From the NCBI GenBank assembly GCA_016712445.1, contig JADJRB010000003.1, positions 235,947 to 299,946 on the forward strand: a stretch of 64,000 bases of DNA, read 5' to 3'. The position numbers and the translations under genes were made by a program. Source of the DNA: Acidobacteriota bacterium (GTDB lineage: Bacteria > Pseudomonadota > Alphaproteobacteria > Caulobacterales > Hyphomonadaceae). Shown piece after piece: positions 32,401-41,370 of this stretch. The notes under the pieces are model-generated. The model did not search any database. It saw nothing but the letters and a program-made list of their open reading frames with translations, and was not told the DNA's origin. The stretch's first letter is position 1; every line of letters begins with the position of its first letter.

Positions 32401-32760
32401 GCCGCTGGTGAGGCGGCGCGCATCGCCGCCGTTGATCGGCAAGGCATAGATGTCGCCCAGCAGGTCGAAAACGATCCGTGAACCGTCTGGCGCTACGTCG
32501 ATTGAAAGCTCGGTGCCTTCAGTGGTGTCAAAGGATACGGTGCGGCTTCCCTCAAAGGGCAGCGTCTGGCCGGGCGCAGCGTATGGCGTCGATGGACGGC
32601 CTGATATCCCCTCAGAAGTGCCTTCCGGCCAGGCAGGCGGCGGCGCGTCGTCGTGTATCCAGGAGCGGCAAGCTGCCAGCACGAGCGCGATGGTCAAAAC
32701 CAGAAGACCGGCCCTGAACGTTGCGGCATGCCGTCCGTTCGAGCCGGTCTTCCAGTTCAT
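29482..32760 (-). CDS. TolB/PD40 beta-propeller-amidohydrolase lipoprotein
   Basis: A 1092-residue, two-domain exported protein. A lipobox (ALVLAAC, about residues 25-31) indicates a lipoprotein. Residues about 70-690 hold repeated PD40 propeller blades (e.g. IDVAPDGSRIVF, PVFSPDGHSILFLSDRSG, EWSPDGRSILVSRYW, PDWSPDGKSLAYVSW). Residues about 700-1080 form an amidohydrolase with metal ligands HYH in GLIDAHYHVAD and the C-terminal LEPGKLADLLILNSDP. The same architecture occurs in putative exported peptidase/hydrolase families of oligotrophs. It follows the ferrichrome-type receptor by 12 bases, suggesting processing of the imported ligand. The substrate is unknown. Confidence 0.88.
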   Translation of the reverse strand: MNWKTGSNGRHAATFRAGLLVLTIALVLAACRSWIHDDAPPPAWPEGTSEGISGRPSTPYAAPGQTLPFEGSRTVSFDTTEGTELSIDVAPDGSRIVFDLLGDIYALPINGGDARRLTSGIALDTQPVFSPDGHSILFLSDRSGAENLWLMDADGSHPRQISPYNDDPTFVSPEWSPDGRSILVSRYWPGRNVYELWQFEPVQGSVGNVVEIVDNQAESGTSVLGARFSPDGTFAVAATLREDTASFDSISAWGIDRIDLTTGAATTLVPSQTEEGLGVPKVRPAISPDGTRLVFAERRGGVTVLRSRDLRSGETTTLGATDPDSVLAALTHDAIPRYDFLPDSSAIVINRGGGIERVSLATGDAQKIPFTARVEQKLGALARHGAAFEDGPVKARLIMAPDLSPDNSMIAFSAIGQIYTAGISEGAPRLLRTDGLKGYQPDWSPDGKSLAYVSWSSEQGGAVWVSQSDGNAHVRVADGDFFYSHPSFTPDGTSLVVVRSPAEARRTTYMEYGQLRDAELVVISLDGAPARVIASGRIGGKPHFGAGETDVLFNTDKGVEAVPFAGGDRRLVTQANGPNWYFADGPAAADDLRVSPDGKWALAQIAHQLHLYAPVASGGDPFDLSEPAGLHVQLTDGGADYFGWSDDGQSIFWTAGSRLYTLAMSDVVFSDRRGGQATSGRDVPVEVPRDQPAGLVLVAGGRVLTMSDRADPGAWQDLDLLLDGNRIAALAPRGALSVPAGTPTLDASGKFIVPGLIDAHYHVADIRREVLDTSAWGLRTGLAYGVTTLFDPSSLTIDMLTYQDFVEAGEVTGSRLFTTGPAIFDYNDFRSKEQVRAVLAHYRDDYRLSNIKQYRSGNRRVRQWIVETANELGMTVTTEGALSFKLDLTQILDGYGGVEHAMPPPFLHGDVTRLFAESGTSSVLTLMITHGGLPADKVFISKRHPLGDAKYARFAPQWYREGKFKSDPALPACQYHYPVSAESAARMFREGGLVGVGAHGDIPGFGTHWEMQAYVEGGWTPAETLWAATMGSATVIGRDHQLGSLEPGKLADLLILNSDPVEDIRATLDIFRVVKNGRIYDDDDLTELVRAR

Positions 32761-32772
32761 TCAGTGCATTCC

Positions 32773-34947
32773 TCAGAACTTGCGCGTGACCGTCGCGATG
32801 ATCTGGCGGCCGGCGCCGTAGGTACAGCCCGCGGGGCCCGAGCAGCGCGCAACGTATTGTTCGTCAAAGATGTTCGAACCGTTGAGCGCGAAGCGCCAGC
32901 TTTCGGTGTCGTAGCGAATGATGGCATCGAACAGGGTCGATTCCTCGCCAGCATAGACGACCGGGTTGAACGGGCCCGGCAATGCACCCTGGCTTTCGCT
33001 GGTGTAGCGCACGCCGCCGCCGAAACCGAAGCCGGACAGCAAGCCGCCGCGCACCGTGTAGTCGACGAACAAGGATGCCTTGTTCTCCGGCGTGACAGGG
33101 AGCTCAGCGCCGACTTCAGCTGGCGTCTGGCTCTTGGTCACTTCGCTGTCCGTGACGCTGAACGAGGCGTTGATCGAGAGACTGTCGTTGATACGGCTGA
33201 CGGCTTCGAACTCGATGCCGTTCACTTCGACTTCGCCCAGCTGCGTGCCGAACACCGGCGTGATCGACGGGGACGTGGACACGAGATTCGACTGCTTGAT
33301 CTGGTAGGCGGCCGCGGTGAGCAGCAGCTCATAGCCATCCGGCAGGCCACGCGCGTCATACTTGATGCCGGCCTCGACTTGCTCGCCTTCGCTCGGATCG
33401 AACTCCTTCAGCGTCACCGAGTCCGTGCCAAGCACCGGTTCGAACGACGTGGCGTAGCTGACGTAAGGCGCAAATCCGTTGTCGAACACATAGTTGCCGC
33501 CGACACGATAGGTGAACTTCTCCTGATCGGTTTCGGTGCTGGCCGCATTGTTTTCGATCGTCACCCAGTCCTGCCGCGCGCTGAGCGTCAGGAACAGTTT
33601 GCCCAGTCCGATATGGTCCTGAACGTAGAGGCCGGTCTGCTTCAGCGTCTGGTCATTGAAAGCCGACGGGTAACCAGGCTCCAGTATCGCCTGCGGGGCG
33701 TAGACGGGATTGAACAGGTCAATCTGGTTGGCGAAGATGAAGCCGAAGTCCGCCTTGTTCTCCACCCGGCGGTAATCCACCCCGGCGATGATCTGATGCG
33801 ACATGCCGCCGGCATCGAGATCGAAATCGAACCGGTTGTCCGACGTCAGGCTTTCGACGGCCTCGCGATAGGAGAAGTTGTACTGCTGGACCGTGCGATA
33901 GTCATCCGGCACGCCATTGAAATCGGCATCGACCAGACCGCCGCCGCCATAGATTCCGGTCGGCGTGTCTTCCTCATAGTCATTGAACTTGGTGTTGGAG
34001 ACGAAGGAGACCGTGTCCGAGAAGTCGTGGACGAGCTCGTAGCCGAACGACCATTGGTCGCGTTCGTAGCGGTTGTTCGGGTCACCAAGGTTGGTGGACG
34101 GATCAATGCTGCCGAGCGGGTTCGGCAGCAGCGTTCCGAATACCGGCAGGAAGCCATTGGTATCGCCCAGCACTTCGTCCGTCTGGTAGTATGCAAGGCC
34201 GGTGAGCTTCGTGTCAGGCGTGATGTCCCAGGTCAAAGCCGGCGCAAACAGCGTGCGCTCGGCCGACACCAGGTCGCGCTCTGCTTCGCGGTCGAGGTAG
34301 AGGCCAGTCAGTGAATAGCTGAGCGTGTCGCTGAGCGGACCGTGGACGGTGCCAGCGATCTGCTTGTAGTCGTCGGTGCCGTATTTCGCCTGGATCTCGC
34401 CGCCGAATTCCTGATCGGGACGGCGCGAAACCTGATTGTAAAGACCGCCGGGAGGCGAGCTTCCATAGAGCGCCGAAGCGGGCCCTTTCAGGACATCGAA
34501 CGATTCAAACGCGTAGAGATCGACGCCCACACTCTGGATCGAAGTCGAAACCGGCGCGGCGAGGCCGTCGATATATTGTTTCGGCGTGAAGCCGCGGACC
34601 GTGACGAAGTCGTAGCGGAGATCGGGACCGTAGTTTTCGCCGAATGCGCCAGACGTGTAGCGGACCGCCTGCTGGGCATCGATGAAGGCGAGGAGGTCAA
34701 TCTGGTCGCGCGTGATGACCGACACCGACTGCGGAGTCTCGATCAGCGGAATGTTGGACTTGTTCGCGGTTGCCCCGTCCTGCGGAACATAGTCCGGCGC
34801 GATAACGATGACCGTTTCCTGTACGCTGACGGCATCATCGGCGGCCTCTTGTGCCACTGCGGACGGCGCCAGGAAGGTGAGACCTGCCGCTGCCCCCAGC
34901 AGCGTTGCCTTGAAGAAATGTGCCGATTGGCGATTGAACTGCGCCAT
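32773..34947 (-). CDS. TonB-dependent siderophore receptor, ferrichrome/FhuA-like
   Basis: A 724-residue receptor. The signal peptide ends LAPSAVA-QE. The plug has IPLIETPQSVSVITRDQIDLLAFIDAQQAVRY, VTVRGFTPKQYIDGLA and FDVLKGPASALYGSSPPGGLYNQVSRRP (about 66-175), all typical of hydroxamate receptors such as FhuA and FegA. The barrel ends IIATVTRKF with a terminal Phe, and a disulfide-like pair occurs in ARCSGPAGCTYG. It is divergent from a PepSY-TM reductase gene and upstream of the propeller-amidohydrolase. No convincing Fur box was found in the 242-base divergent gap. Confidence 0.92.
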   Translation of the reverse strand: MAQFNRQSAHFFKATLLGAAAGLTFLAPSAVAQEAADDAVSVQETVIVIAPDYVPQDGATANKSNIPLIETPQSVSVITRDQIDLLAFIDAQQAVRYTSGAFGENYGPDLRYDFVTVRGFTPKQYIDGLAAPVSTSIQSVGVDLYAFESFDVLKGPASALYGSSPPGGLYNQVSRRPDQEFGGEIQAKYGTDDYKQIAGTVHGPLSDTLSYSLTGLYLDREAERDLVSAERTLFAPALTWDITPDTKLTGLAYYQTDEVLGDTNGFLPVFGTLLPNPLGSIDPSTNLGDPNNRYERDQWSFGYELVHDFSDTVSFVSNTKFNDYEEDTPTGIYGGGGLVDADFNGVPDDYRTVQQYNFSYREAVESLTSDNRFDFDLDAGGMSHQIIAGVDYRRVENKADFGFIFANQIDLFNPVYAPQAILEPGYPSAFNDQTLKQTGLYVQDHIGLGKLFLTLSARQDWVTIENNAASTETDQEKFTYRVGGNYVFDNGFAPYVSYATSFEPVLGTDSVTLKEFDPSEGEQVEAGIKYDARGLPDGYELLLTAAAYQIKQSNLVSTSPSITPVFGTQLGEVEVNGIEFEAVSRINDSLSINASFSVTDSEVTKSQTPAEVGAELPVTPENKASLFVDYTVRGGLLSGFGFGGGVRYTSESQGALPGPFNPVVYAGEESTLFDAIIRYDTESWRFALNGSNIFDEQYVARCSGPAGCTYGAGRQIIATVTRKF

Positions 34948-35189
34948 GATTCGAACCCCTGCTGCTTTCCTGTTCGCCTATCGCGAACTCAAGCAGAAGT
35001 TAACAGGCCTGCACAGTCCTGTATTTCGGCTTCGGGTCTCGAACTGTTCCTAAATGGCCAAACTCGGGAAGTCCCATGCAGGCGCCGCTGGCCCCTGACC
35101 CGATGAAGGCAATCTTCGGCCCGCCGCCTTCTGGCGATGCCGGGCGAGTGCGGCTATCGTGACCTCAAATTTGGCATCGGAATCTGAAC

Positions 35190-36380
35190 ATGGCAGCAGC
35201 CGCAACCAAAAACAGCTGGCTCTTCATTCACCGGTGGTTCGGGATCGTAACTGCTGCATTCCTGTTCCTGGCGGCGATAACCGGCACGGTGCTAACCTTC
35301 CGGGCGAGTCTCGACCGCTGGGTCAACGGCGACCTTCTAGTATATCAGGGGGACGCTGAAGACCGCCTGCCCGTGATCGAACTGGTTTCCCGTTTCGAGG
35401 CAGCCCATCCCGAACTCCAACTCGTCGGCTTTCCGCTGAATCCGGGCACGGACGATAACCTTGCGGTTTCTGTTGCGCCCAAACCCGGCGGAGCTGAGGT
35501 CACCGAGCGAGAAATGTTTCTCGACCCTGCAACCGGCGACGTTGTCGGTGCGCGGAGCACTGAACCAGGTTTCACGGGCCGGCAGATCGTGCCCCTCCTC
35601 CTGGAGTTTCACTTTAACCTGCTGACCGGAGATGCCGGGCGGATATTCATGGGTTTCATGGCGCTCGGCTGGCTCGTGAGCGCGTTTGTAGGCCTCTACC
35701 TCACCTTGCCCCGAAAGGGTCCGTTCCTGAAGAACTGGGCACCGGTCTGGACTTATAGCCCGAAGCGGTCGTTCGCGCGGCAGATGCTGGACCTGCACCG
35801 CGCAAGCGCCCTTTGGTTGTATCCGCTGCTCATCGCGTTGGCATTCACCTCCGTTGCCATCAATTTTTTCAGCGAGTTCTGGGACCCGTTCTCGACCTGG
35901 GTTTCGCCGCTGAAACGGACTTTGTTCAATCTGGATGCGCCTTTTCCTGAAGGGGCCGTGCCGCAACTCTCCTACGGCGATGCGCTCGCGCTCGCGCAGC
36001 ACCAGGCATCGCAGGCCGGCATGACGTGGCAACCCGCGACGATGCTGTATTACCCGAACTGGGATCTTTACGGCGTCACGTTCAGTGACAATGGCACTTT
36101 GAACTACAAGGCCCTCGGTCCGATCTACTACTACTTCAGCGGCGCAAACGGCGCCTTTGTGCACGAGGTCAATCCGTACACAGACAGCGCCGGCCTTGTC
36201 ATGATCCGCATGATCTATCCCATCCATAGCGGCGAGACCGCCGGACCGTTCGGCGTGTTTGTTGTTGCGGTCCTGGGCATCGCCACGGCTCAGCAGTGCA
36301 TCACCGGCATCTGGGTGTGGCTCAAGAAGCGCGGCCCGAGAATGGCCGCGAAGAAAGCTTCCCGTGCCTCGCTCGCCTGA
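35190..36380 (+). CDS. PepSY-TM family membrane protein, probable siderophore-iron reductase
   Basis: A 396-residue inner-membrane protein with four main helices. The first follows LFIHRWFGIVTAAFLFLAAITGTVLTF (about 11-38). A pair lies around EFHFNLLTGDAGRIFMGFMALGWLVSAFVGLYLTL and LDLHRASALWLYPLLIALAFTSVAIN, and the last at FGVFVVAVLGIATAQQCITGIWVW. His residues in IHRW, FHFNL, LHRAS and IHSGE suit haem ligation. FoxB/PiuB/FegB-like proteins of this family reduce ferric siderophores. It is divergent from the FhuA-like receptor, the expected genetic linkage. Confidence 0.9.
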   Translation: MAAAATKNSWLFIHRWFGIVTAAFLFLAAITGTVLTFRASLDRWVNGDLLVYQGDAEDRLPVIELVSRFEAAHPELQLVGFPLNPGTDDNLAVSVAPKPGGAEVTEREMFLDPATGDVVGARSTEPGFTGRQIVPLLLEFHFNLLTGDAGRIFMGFMALGWLVSAFVGLYLTLPRKGPFLKNWAPVWTYSPKRSFARQMLDLHRASALWLYPLLIALAFTSVAINFFSEFWDPFSTWVSPLKRTLFNLDAPFPEGAVPQLSYGDALALAQHQASQAGMTWQPATMLYYPNWDLYGVTFSDNGTLNYKALGPIYYYFSGANGAFVHEVNPYTDSAGLVMIRMIYPIHSGETAGPFGVFVVAVLGIATAQQCITGIWVWLKKRGPRMAAKKASRASLA

Positions 36381-36432
36381 ACGGTAGGGCTCGACGCGTT
36401 TCCAATCCACGACCAACACAAAGCGTTGACAC

Positions 36433-37389
36433 ATGACAGCAATTCCCGCCTCGAAGCAGACCGACATCGATCCTGACGTTCTGGCCTTCGTGAACCGCAC
36501 GTCGGCAGACTCCGCAGCGCTGGCCGGCAAGGAGCCGGTATCGATTTCCCGGCGCCGCGAGATCGCCGAACAGGTGCGTACACCCTGGGCGCGGGGCGGC
36601 CCCGACATGACCGCGACCCATATGGTCAATGTCGGCCCCCGCAGCGTCCGGGCGCGAATCCACATACCGAGCGCCGGGGCGCAGCGCGGCACGTTGATCT
36701 ATCTGCACGGTGGCGGATGGATGATCTTCAGCATCGACACACACGACCGGTTGATGCGCGAATACGCAGAGCGCGCCGGGTGCGCCGTGATCGGTCTCGA
36801 CTATTCGCTGGCGCCGGAACATCGCTTCCCCACGCCGCTGGACGACGTTGACGCCTGTCTTGACTGGTTGGCTGAGCACGGGCGCGCTTACGGGCTCAAC
36901 ACGGCACAGGTCGCGCTGGGCGGCGACTCGGCAGGTGCCAATCTCGCCTTGTGCGCGACCTTGCGCAGGCGGGACCGCGGGCAAACCCTGCCCTGTGCCC
37001 TGCTGCTGAACTATGCGGCGCTGGATCTCAAGCCGCGAGCCTCATGGCACCGGTATGACGGCGATCCCTATATGCTGGGTGCGGCCGAAATGCAGGATTT
37101 CTGGCGGGGCTATCTCGGCACTGCGACGACCGATGATCCGTATGCGCGGCCGCTGCTGGCCGATCTCGCCGGTCTGCCGGCCGCGCATCTTTGTGTCGCC
37201 GAATGCGACATCCTTCTGGATGAAAACATTGAATTGCGCGACCGGCTCCAGCGCGCCGGCAGCGAAGTCTCCTGCAAGATTTACCCGGGCGCCACGCACA
37301 GCTTTCTCGAAGCAGCGCGCAGCTCCAAGCTGGCCGACCGCGCGATCGGCGATGCCGCGACGTGGCTCGCGAAGCAGCTTGAAGCATGA
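36433..37389 (+). CDS. alpha/beta hydrolase (hormone-sensitive lipase family esterase)
   Basis: A 318-residue HSL/family IV esterase. The oxyanion-hole motif HGGGW is at about 94-98, the nucleophile Ser in GGDSAGAN at about 162-169, the Asp in AECDILLDEN and the His in GATHSFLE. No signal peptide is seen, so it acts in the cytoplasm on small acyl esters. Its stop codon overlaps the ATG of the PaiB-like gene (ATGA), so the two are translationally coupled. It starts 52 bases after the PepSY gene and could share its transcript. Confidence 0.92.
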   Translation: MTAIPASKQTDIDPDVLAFVNRTSADSAALAGKEPVSISRRREIAEQVRTPWARGGPDMTATHMVNVGPRSVRARIHIPSAGAQRGTLIYLHGGGWMIFSIDTHDRLMREYAERAGCAVIGLDYSLAPEHRFPTPLDDVDACLDWLAEHGRAYGLNTAQVALGGDSAGANLALCATLRRRDRGQTLPCALLLNYAALDLKPRASWHRYDGDPYMLGAAEMQDFWRGYLGTATTDDPYARPLLADLAGLPAAHLCVAECDILLDENIELRDRLQRAGSEVSCKIYPGATHSFLEAARSSKLADRAIGDAATWLAKQLEA

Positions 37390-37967
37390 GTTCCGCGTTC
37401 GAACGCGTTGAACCCGCCGACATCGTGCGTTTTGTCGGCGAGAACCCGCTTGCGTGGATCGTACCGTCGCGGTCGCCCGCCGACGCCGTGTTGATGCCGC
37501 TGTTGATGGAAGTCGGCGCGGACGGCGCACCTGATTCTCTTCTCGGCCACCTGCCTCGCAAAGCGCCGGTATGTGAGGCGCTCACCGGCTCGCCGCGCGC
37601 GCATTTCCTGTTCCTCGGTCCGCATGCCTACATCCCGCCGGGATGGATTTCGAAACCAGGCTGGGCGCCAACCTGGAACTTCGTGTCGCTGAAAGTTGCA
37701 GGACTGCTGGAATTGGACGAAAGCCTGACCGACTTCGCGGTGACGCGGCTCGTCGAGCATATGGAGGGAAATGACGCAGGCGCCTGGACGGTCGATGAGA
37801 TGGGAGACCGGTTCCACATGTTGACGAAGGGGATCATCGGTTTCCGTGCACGGATCGACACACTCGTCCCGCGATTCAAGGTGGGACAGGACGAAACTGT
37901 TCAGTCTGCGAATGAGATCCGACACGGACTGTCGGATCATCCGCTGGCGCGCTGGATGGACCACTGA
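37386..37967 (+). CDS. PaiB-like FMN-binding negative transcriptional regulator
   Basis: A 193-residue protein with a split-barrel flavin-binding fold. The family signature is present around residues 63-95 (ARAHFLFLGPHAYIPPGWI, APTWNFVSLKVAGLLEL), and the C-terminal part includes KGIIGFRARIDTLVPRFKVGQDET. Bacillus PaiB was named a negative regulator, but the fold is that of FMN-dependent oxidoreductases and a DNA-binding role is not evident here. Translationally coupled to the esterase upstream. Confidence 0.9.
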   Translation: MSSAFERVEPADIVRFVGENPLAWIVPSRSPADAVLMPLLMEVGADGAPDSLLGHLPRKAPVCEALTGSPRAHFLFLGPHAYIPPGWISKPGWAPTWNFVSLKVAGLLELDESLTDFAVTRLVEHMEGNDAGAWTVDEMGDRFHMLTKGIIGFRARIDTLVPRFKVGQDETVQSANEIRHGLSDHPLARWMDH

Positions 37968-38074
37968 AAGCGCGGTCTGGCCCGATGCCGAAAGCGAAAG
38001 TCCCGCACGCGAGGGCACGCCGATCTGCGCATTGATAAATTGGTGAACCTGTCCCGCTCCCGCATGAGGTTCAC

Positions 38075-39685
38075 GTGCCCCCTCCTCCCAACCATCCTGT
38101 ACGTGACTTTGCGCCCGGCTCGGCGGAGCGCGCATCGCTCACCGAAGAAATCCATCGCCAGCGATCGATGCCGCGGCGGATCCTGCCGCGGATAGGTGGA
38201 CGCGACGTTGAGACCGGCCGCAGCGTCGCGCTCCACGAGCCGCATGCCCATAGACTTTCGCTCGGCAGCTATGAGTCCGCCGGCGCTGTAGAGGCCGAGT
38301 CGGCGATCAAGGCGGCGATGGCCGCCCGGACGGACTGGTCGCGCATGTCCGCATCAGCGCGGCGCGCTGTTTTCCTCAGGGCGGCGGAATTGCTGGCCGG
38401 TCCATTCAATGCCCGTTTGCTCGCGGCGACGATGCTGCAGCAAAGCAAGACGGCTTTCCAGGCTGAGATCGATGCGTCCTGCGAACTGATCGACTTCCTG
38501 CGGTTCAATGTGGCTTTCGCTGAGCAGATTGACGAGATCCAGCCCGTATCTACGCTTGCGGAGCGCAATCGGCTGGAGCAGCGCGGGCTCGATGGTTTTG
38601 TGTTTGCAGCTTCCCCCTTCAACTTCACTGCCATTGCCGGAAACCTCAGCCTCGCGCCGGCTCTGATGGGAAACACGGTTGTGTGGAAGCCGTCGGAACG
38701 ATCCGTATACAGCGCGGCTTTCCTGATGGACCTGTTCGAGACTGCCGGCATGCCGCCGGGCGTCATCAACATGCTGCCGAGTGCCGAGCCGGCCGTCATT
38801 GGCGACGTGGTTCTCAAACATACCGATCTCGCAGGCGTGCACTTTACAGGCTCGTCTGCAGCATTCGACAGGATCTGGCGTTCCGTCGGATCAAGCGTCT
38901 CGAGCTATCGCAACTATCCGCGACTCGTAGGCGAAACCGGCGGAAAGGATTTTGTCGTTGCGCACGCATCGGCCGATGTTGGCGCGCTTGTGACGGCATT
39001 GGTGCGCGGGGCCTTCGACTACCAGGGCCAGAAATGTTCGGCGGCGAGCCGCGCCTATATTCCTGAAAGCCTATTCGCCGAAGTCTGCGAACGGATGGTT
39101 GCCGCCATAGAGCGGCTCAAGATCGGCGATGTGACGGATTATGGGCATTTCATGGGCGCCGTGATCGACGAGCGCGCGTTTGATGGGCTAGGCCGCGCCA
39201 TTGCCCGAGCAGAGGCTACCTCCGGCCATCGCAAGATTGCAGGTGGCGCGCCTTCAAAGACGGAAGGTTGGTTTGTTCCGCCTCACGTGTTCGCATGTGA
39301 TGATCCAAAGTCGCCGCTGATGACCGAAGAATTGTTCGGCCCCGTGCTTGGCATTTATGCGTACCCGGACCATCGCTTTGCTGAGGTGCTGAAACTGATT
39401 GATTCATCGACGCCCTACGCCCTGACTGGCGCCGTTTTCGCCAGCGACCAGGCAGCACTCAACCTCGCCGCAGAAGCGCTGCGAGATGCTGCCGGCAACT
39501 TTTATATCAACGACAAGCCGACAGGTGCGGTGGTCGGCCGCCAGCCCTTCGGCGGTGCCCGGCGCAGCGGCACCAACGACAAGGCCGGTAGCATCTTCAA
39601 CCTGCTGCGTTGGACATCACCTCGCACGATCAAGGAAACTTTCGTGCCCGCGCAGAGCCCGCTGTATCCCCACATGCTCGCCTGA
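38075..39685 (+). CDS. L-glutamate gamma-semialdehyde (P5C) dehydrogenase
   Basis: A 536-residue ALDH-superfamily enzyme of the stand-alone P5CDH type. It oxidises glutamate semialdehyde, in equilibrium with pyrroline-5-carboxylate, to glutamate with NAD. Catalytic Glu lies in LVGETGGKDF and Cys in YQGQKCSAASR; the extended N-terminus and C-terminal IFNLLRWTSPRTIKETF are characteristic. The start is GTG at 38075 with GAGG 5 bases upstream. No proline dehydrogenase is adjacent. The gene converges on hutU with a 10-base gap; both end in glutamate metabolism. Confidence 0.9.
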   Translation: MPPPPNHPVRDFAPGSAERASLTEEIHRQRSMPRRILPRIGGRDVETGRSVALHEPHAHRLSLGSYESAGAVEAESAIKAAMAARTDWSRMSASARRAVFLRAAELLAGPFNARLLAATMLQQSKTAFQAEIDASCELIDFLRFNVAFAEQIDEIQPVSTLAERNRLEQRGLDGFVFAASPFNFTAIAGNLSLAPALMGNTVVWKPSERSVYSAAFLMDLFETAGMPPGVINMLPSAEPAVIGDVVLKHTDLAGVHFTGSSAAFDRIWRSVGSSVSSYRNYPRLVGETGGKDFVVAHASADVGALVTALVRGAFDYQGQKCSAASRAYIPESLFAEVCERMVAAIERLKIGDVTDYGHFMGAVIDERAFDGLGRAIARAEATSGHRKIAGGAPSKTEGWFVPPHVFACDDPKSPLMTEELFGPVLGIYAYPDHRFAEVLKLIDSSTPYALTGAVFASDQAALNLAAEALRDAAGNFYINDKPTGAVVGRQPFGGARRSGTNDKAGSIFNLLRWTSPRTIKETFVPAQSPLYPHMLA

Positions 39686-39695
39686 CGTTCAGAAA

Positions 39696-41366
39696 CTAGC
39701 CCAGACTGGGCAAGTCGAGTCGATGCGCGCGGGCAGCTTCAATGGCGATGTCGTATCCAGCATCTGCATGCCGCATCACGCCGCTGGCCGGATCATTCCA
39801 GAGCACGCGCTCGATGCGGCGAGCGGCATCTTCGGTTCCGTCGCAGCAGATCACCATGCCGGCGTGTTGCGAATATCCCATGCCGACCCCGCCGCCATGG
39901 TGCAACGATACCCAGGTCGCGCCTGACGCCGTGTTGAGCAAGGCGTTAAGCAGTGGCCAGTCAGACACCGCATCCGATCCGTCCTTCATCGCTTCGGTTT
40001 CGCGATTGGGCGAAGCGACAGAACCGCTGTCGAGGTGGTCACGGCCGATCACCACCGGCGCTTTCAATTCACCCCTGGCTACCATCTCGTTGAAAGCGAG
40101 GCCGAGTCGGTGGCGGTCGCCCAGACCAACCCAGCAGATGCGGGCGGGAAGACCCTGAAAGTGGATGCGCTTGCGCGCCATGTCGAGCCAGTTGTGGAGG
40201 TGGGCGTCATCCGGCATCAGCTCCTTCACCTTTTCATCGGTGCGGTAGATGTCCTCGGGATCGCCTGACAAGGCAGCCCACCGAAAAGGACCAATGCCGC
40301 GACAGAACAGTGGACGGATGTAAGCCGGCACGAAACCGGGGAAGTCGAACGCATTCGCCACGCCCTCGTCGAAAGCTACCTGCCGGATGTTGTTCCCATA
40401 GTCGACCGTCGCAACGCCGCGTGCGCGGAACTCGAGCATCGCGCGGACATGCTCGGCCATCGATGCTCGAGCTTCACCTTCCACACGCTTTGGGTCCGTG
40501 CGGCGAAGTTCTTCCCATTTCTCTATGGTCCAGCCTTTGGGCAGGTAGCCATTTACCGGGTCGTGCGCCGACGTCTGGTCGGTCAACAGGTCCGGCAAGC
40601 GCCCGCGCGCCAGGATCTGCGGCAGGACTTCACAGGCATTGCCCAGCAGCCCGACCGACTTCGCCGTTCCGCTCGCGCAAGCCTCGTCGATCATGTCGAG
40701 CGCCTTGTCGAGATCGTCTGTCCACGCATCGAGATAGCCCGTACGCATGCGCATTTCGATCCGCGAAGGCTGGCACTCGACGGCGAGGCAACTGGCGCCT
40801 GCCATGACGGCCGCCAATGGCTGTGCGCCGCCCATGCCGCCCAGACCGGCAGTCAGAAGCCACCGTCCTTTCAGATCTCCGCCAAAATGCTGACGGCCCA
40901 TCTCGACGAAAGTCTCGTACGTGCCCTGCACAATGCCCTGCGCGCCGATATAGATCCAGCTGCCGGCCGTCATCTGGCCGTACATCATCAGCCCTTTGCG
41001 ATCGAGCTCATGGAAATGGTCCCAGTTTGCCCATTTCGGAACAAGGTTCGAGTTCGCCAGCAGGACGCGCGGCGCATCCTTGTGGGTACGGAAGACACCC
41101 ACAGGCTTGCCGGATTGCACGAGAAGCGTTTCGTCCTCCCGCAGGCGCCTCAGGGTTTCCACGATCTTGTCGAATGCTGGCCAGTTGCGCGCCGCCCGTC
41201 CGATACCCCCATAGACGACGAGGTCGCCCGGCCGCTCAGCCACATCCGGATCAAGATTGTTCATCAGCATACGGAGCGCGGCTTCGCTTTGCCAGTTCTG
41301 CGCGGTCAATTCGGCGCCATGCGGCGCTCGAACGACGCGTTCATTCGAAAGGTGTGTCGTGACCAT
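39696..41366 (-). CDS. hutU: urocanate hydratase HutU
   Basis: A 556-residue urocanase converting urocanate to 4-imidazolone-5-propionate with tightly bound NAD. Clear family sequence: GGIGRAARNWPAFDKIVETL, GKPVGVFRTHKDAPRVLLANSNLVP, TAGSWIYIGAQGIVQGTYETF, LTAGLGGMGGAQPLA, and the conserved Cys region FRWAALSGDPEDIYRTDEK. The ATG at 41366 with GAGG upstream is preferred over the frame to 41387. It is the last gene of the minus-strand operon hutI-hutH-hutG-hutU, 4 bases after the hutG stop. Confidence 0.97.
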   Translation of the reverse strand: MVTTHLSNERVVRAPHGAELTAQNWQSEAALRMLMNNLDPDVAERPGDLVVYGGIGRAARNWPAFDKIVETLRRLREDETLLVQSGKPVGVFRTHKDAPRVLLANSNLVPKWANWDHFHELDRKGLMMYGQMTAGSWIYIGAQGIVQGTYETFVEMGRQHFGGDLKGRWLLTAGLGGMGGAQPLAAVMAGASCLAVECQPSRIEMRMRTGYLDAWTDDLDKALDMIDEACASGTAKSVGLLGNACEVLPQILARGRLPDLLTDQTSAHDPVNGYLPKGWTIEKWEELRRTDPKRVEGEARASMAEHVRAMLEFRARGVATVDYGNNIRQVAFDEGVANAFDFPGFVPAYIRPLFCRGIGPFRWAALSGDPEDIYRTDEKVKELMPDDAHLHNWLDMARKRIHFQGLPARICWVGLGDRHRLGLAFNEMVARGELKAPVVIGRDHLDSGSVASPNRETEAMKDGSDAVSDWPLLNALLNTASGATWVSLHHGGGVGMGYSQHAGMVICCDGTEDAARRIERVLWNDPASGVMRHADAGYDIAIEAARAHRLDLPSLG

Positions 41367-41370
41367 GACC

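Noticed and set aside
32653..34314. 553-residue open frame on the plus strand
   Set aside because: Antisense shadow of the ferrichrome-type receptor and the start of the amidohydrolase gene; no ribosome site or domain.
34948..35189. Fur box in the gap between the ferrichrome-type receptor and the PepSY gene
   Set aside because: No stretch reached a convincing match to the 7-1-7 consensus by eye.
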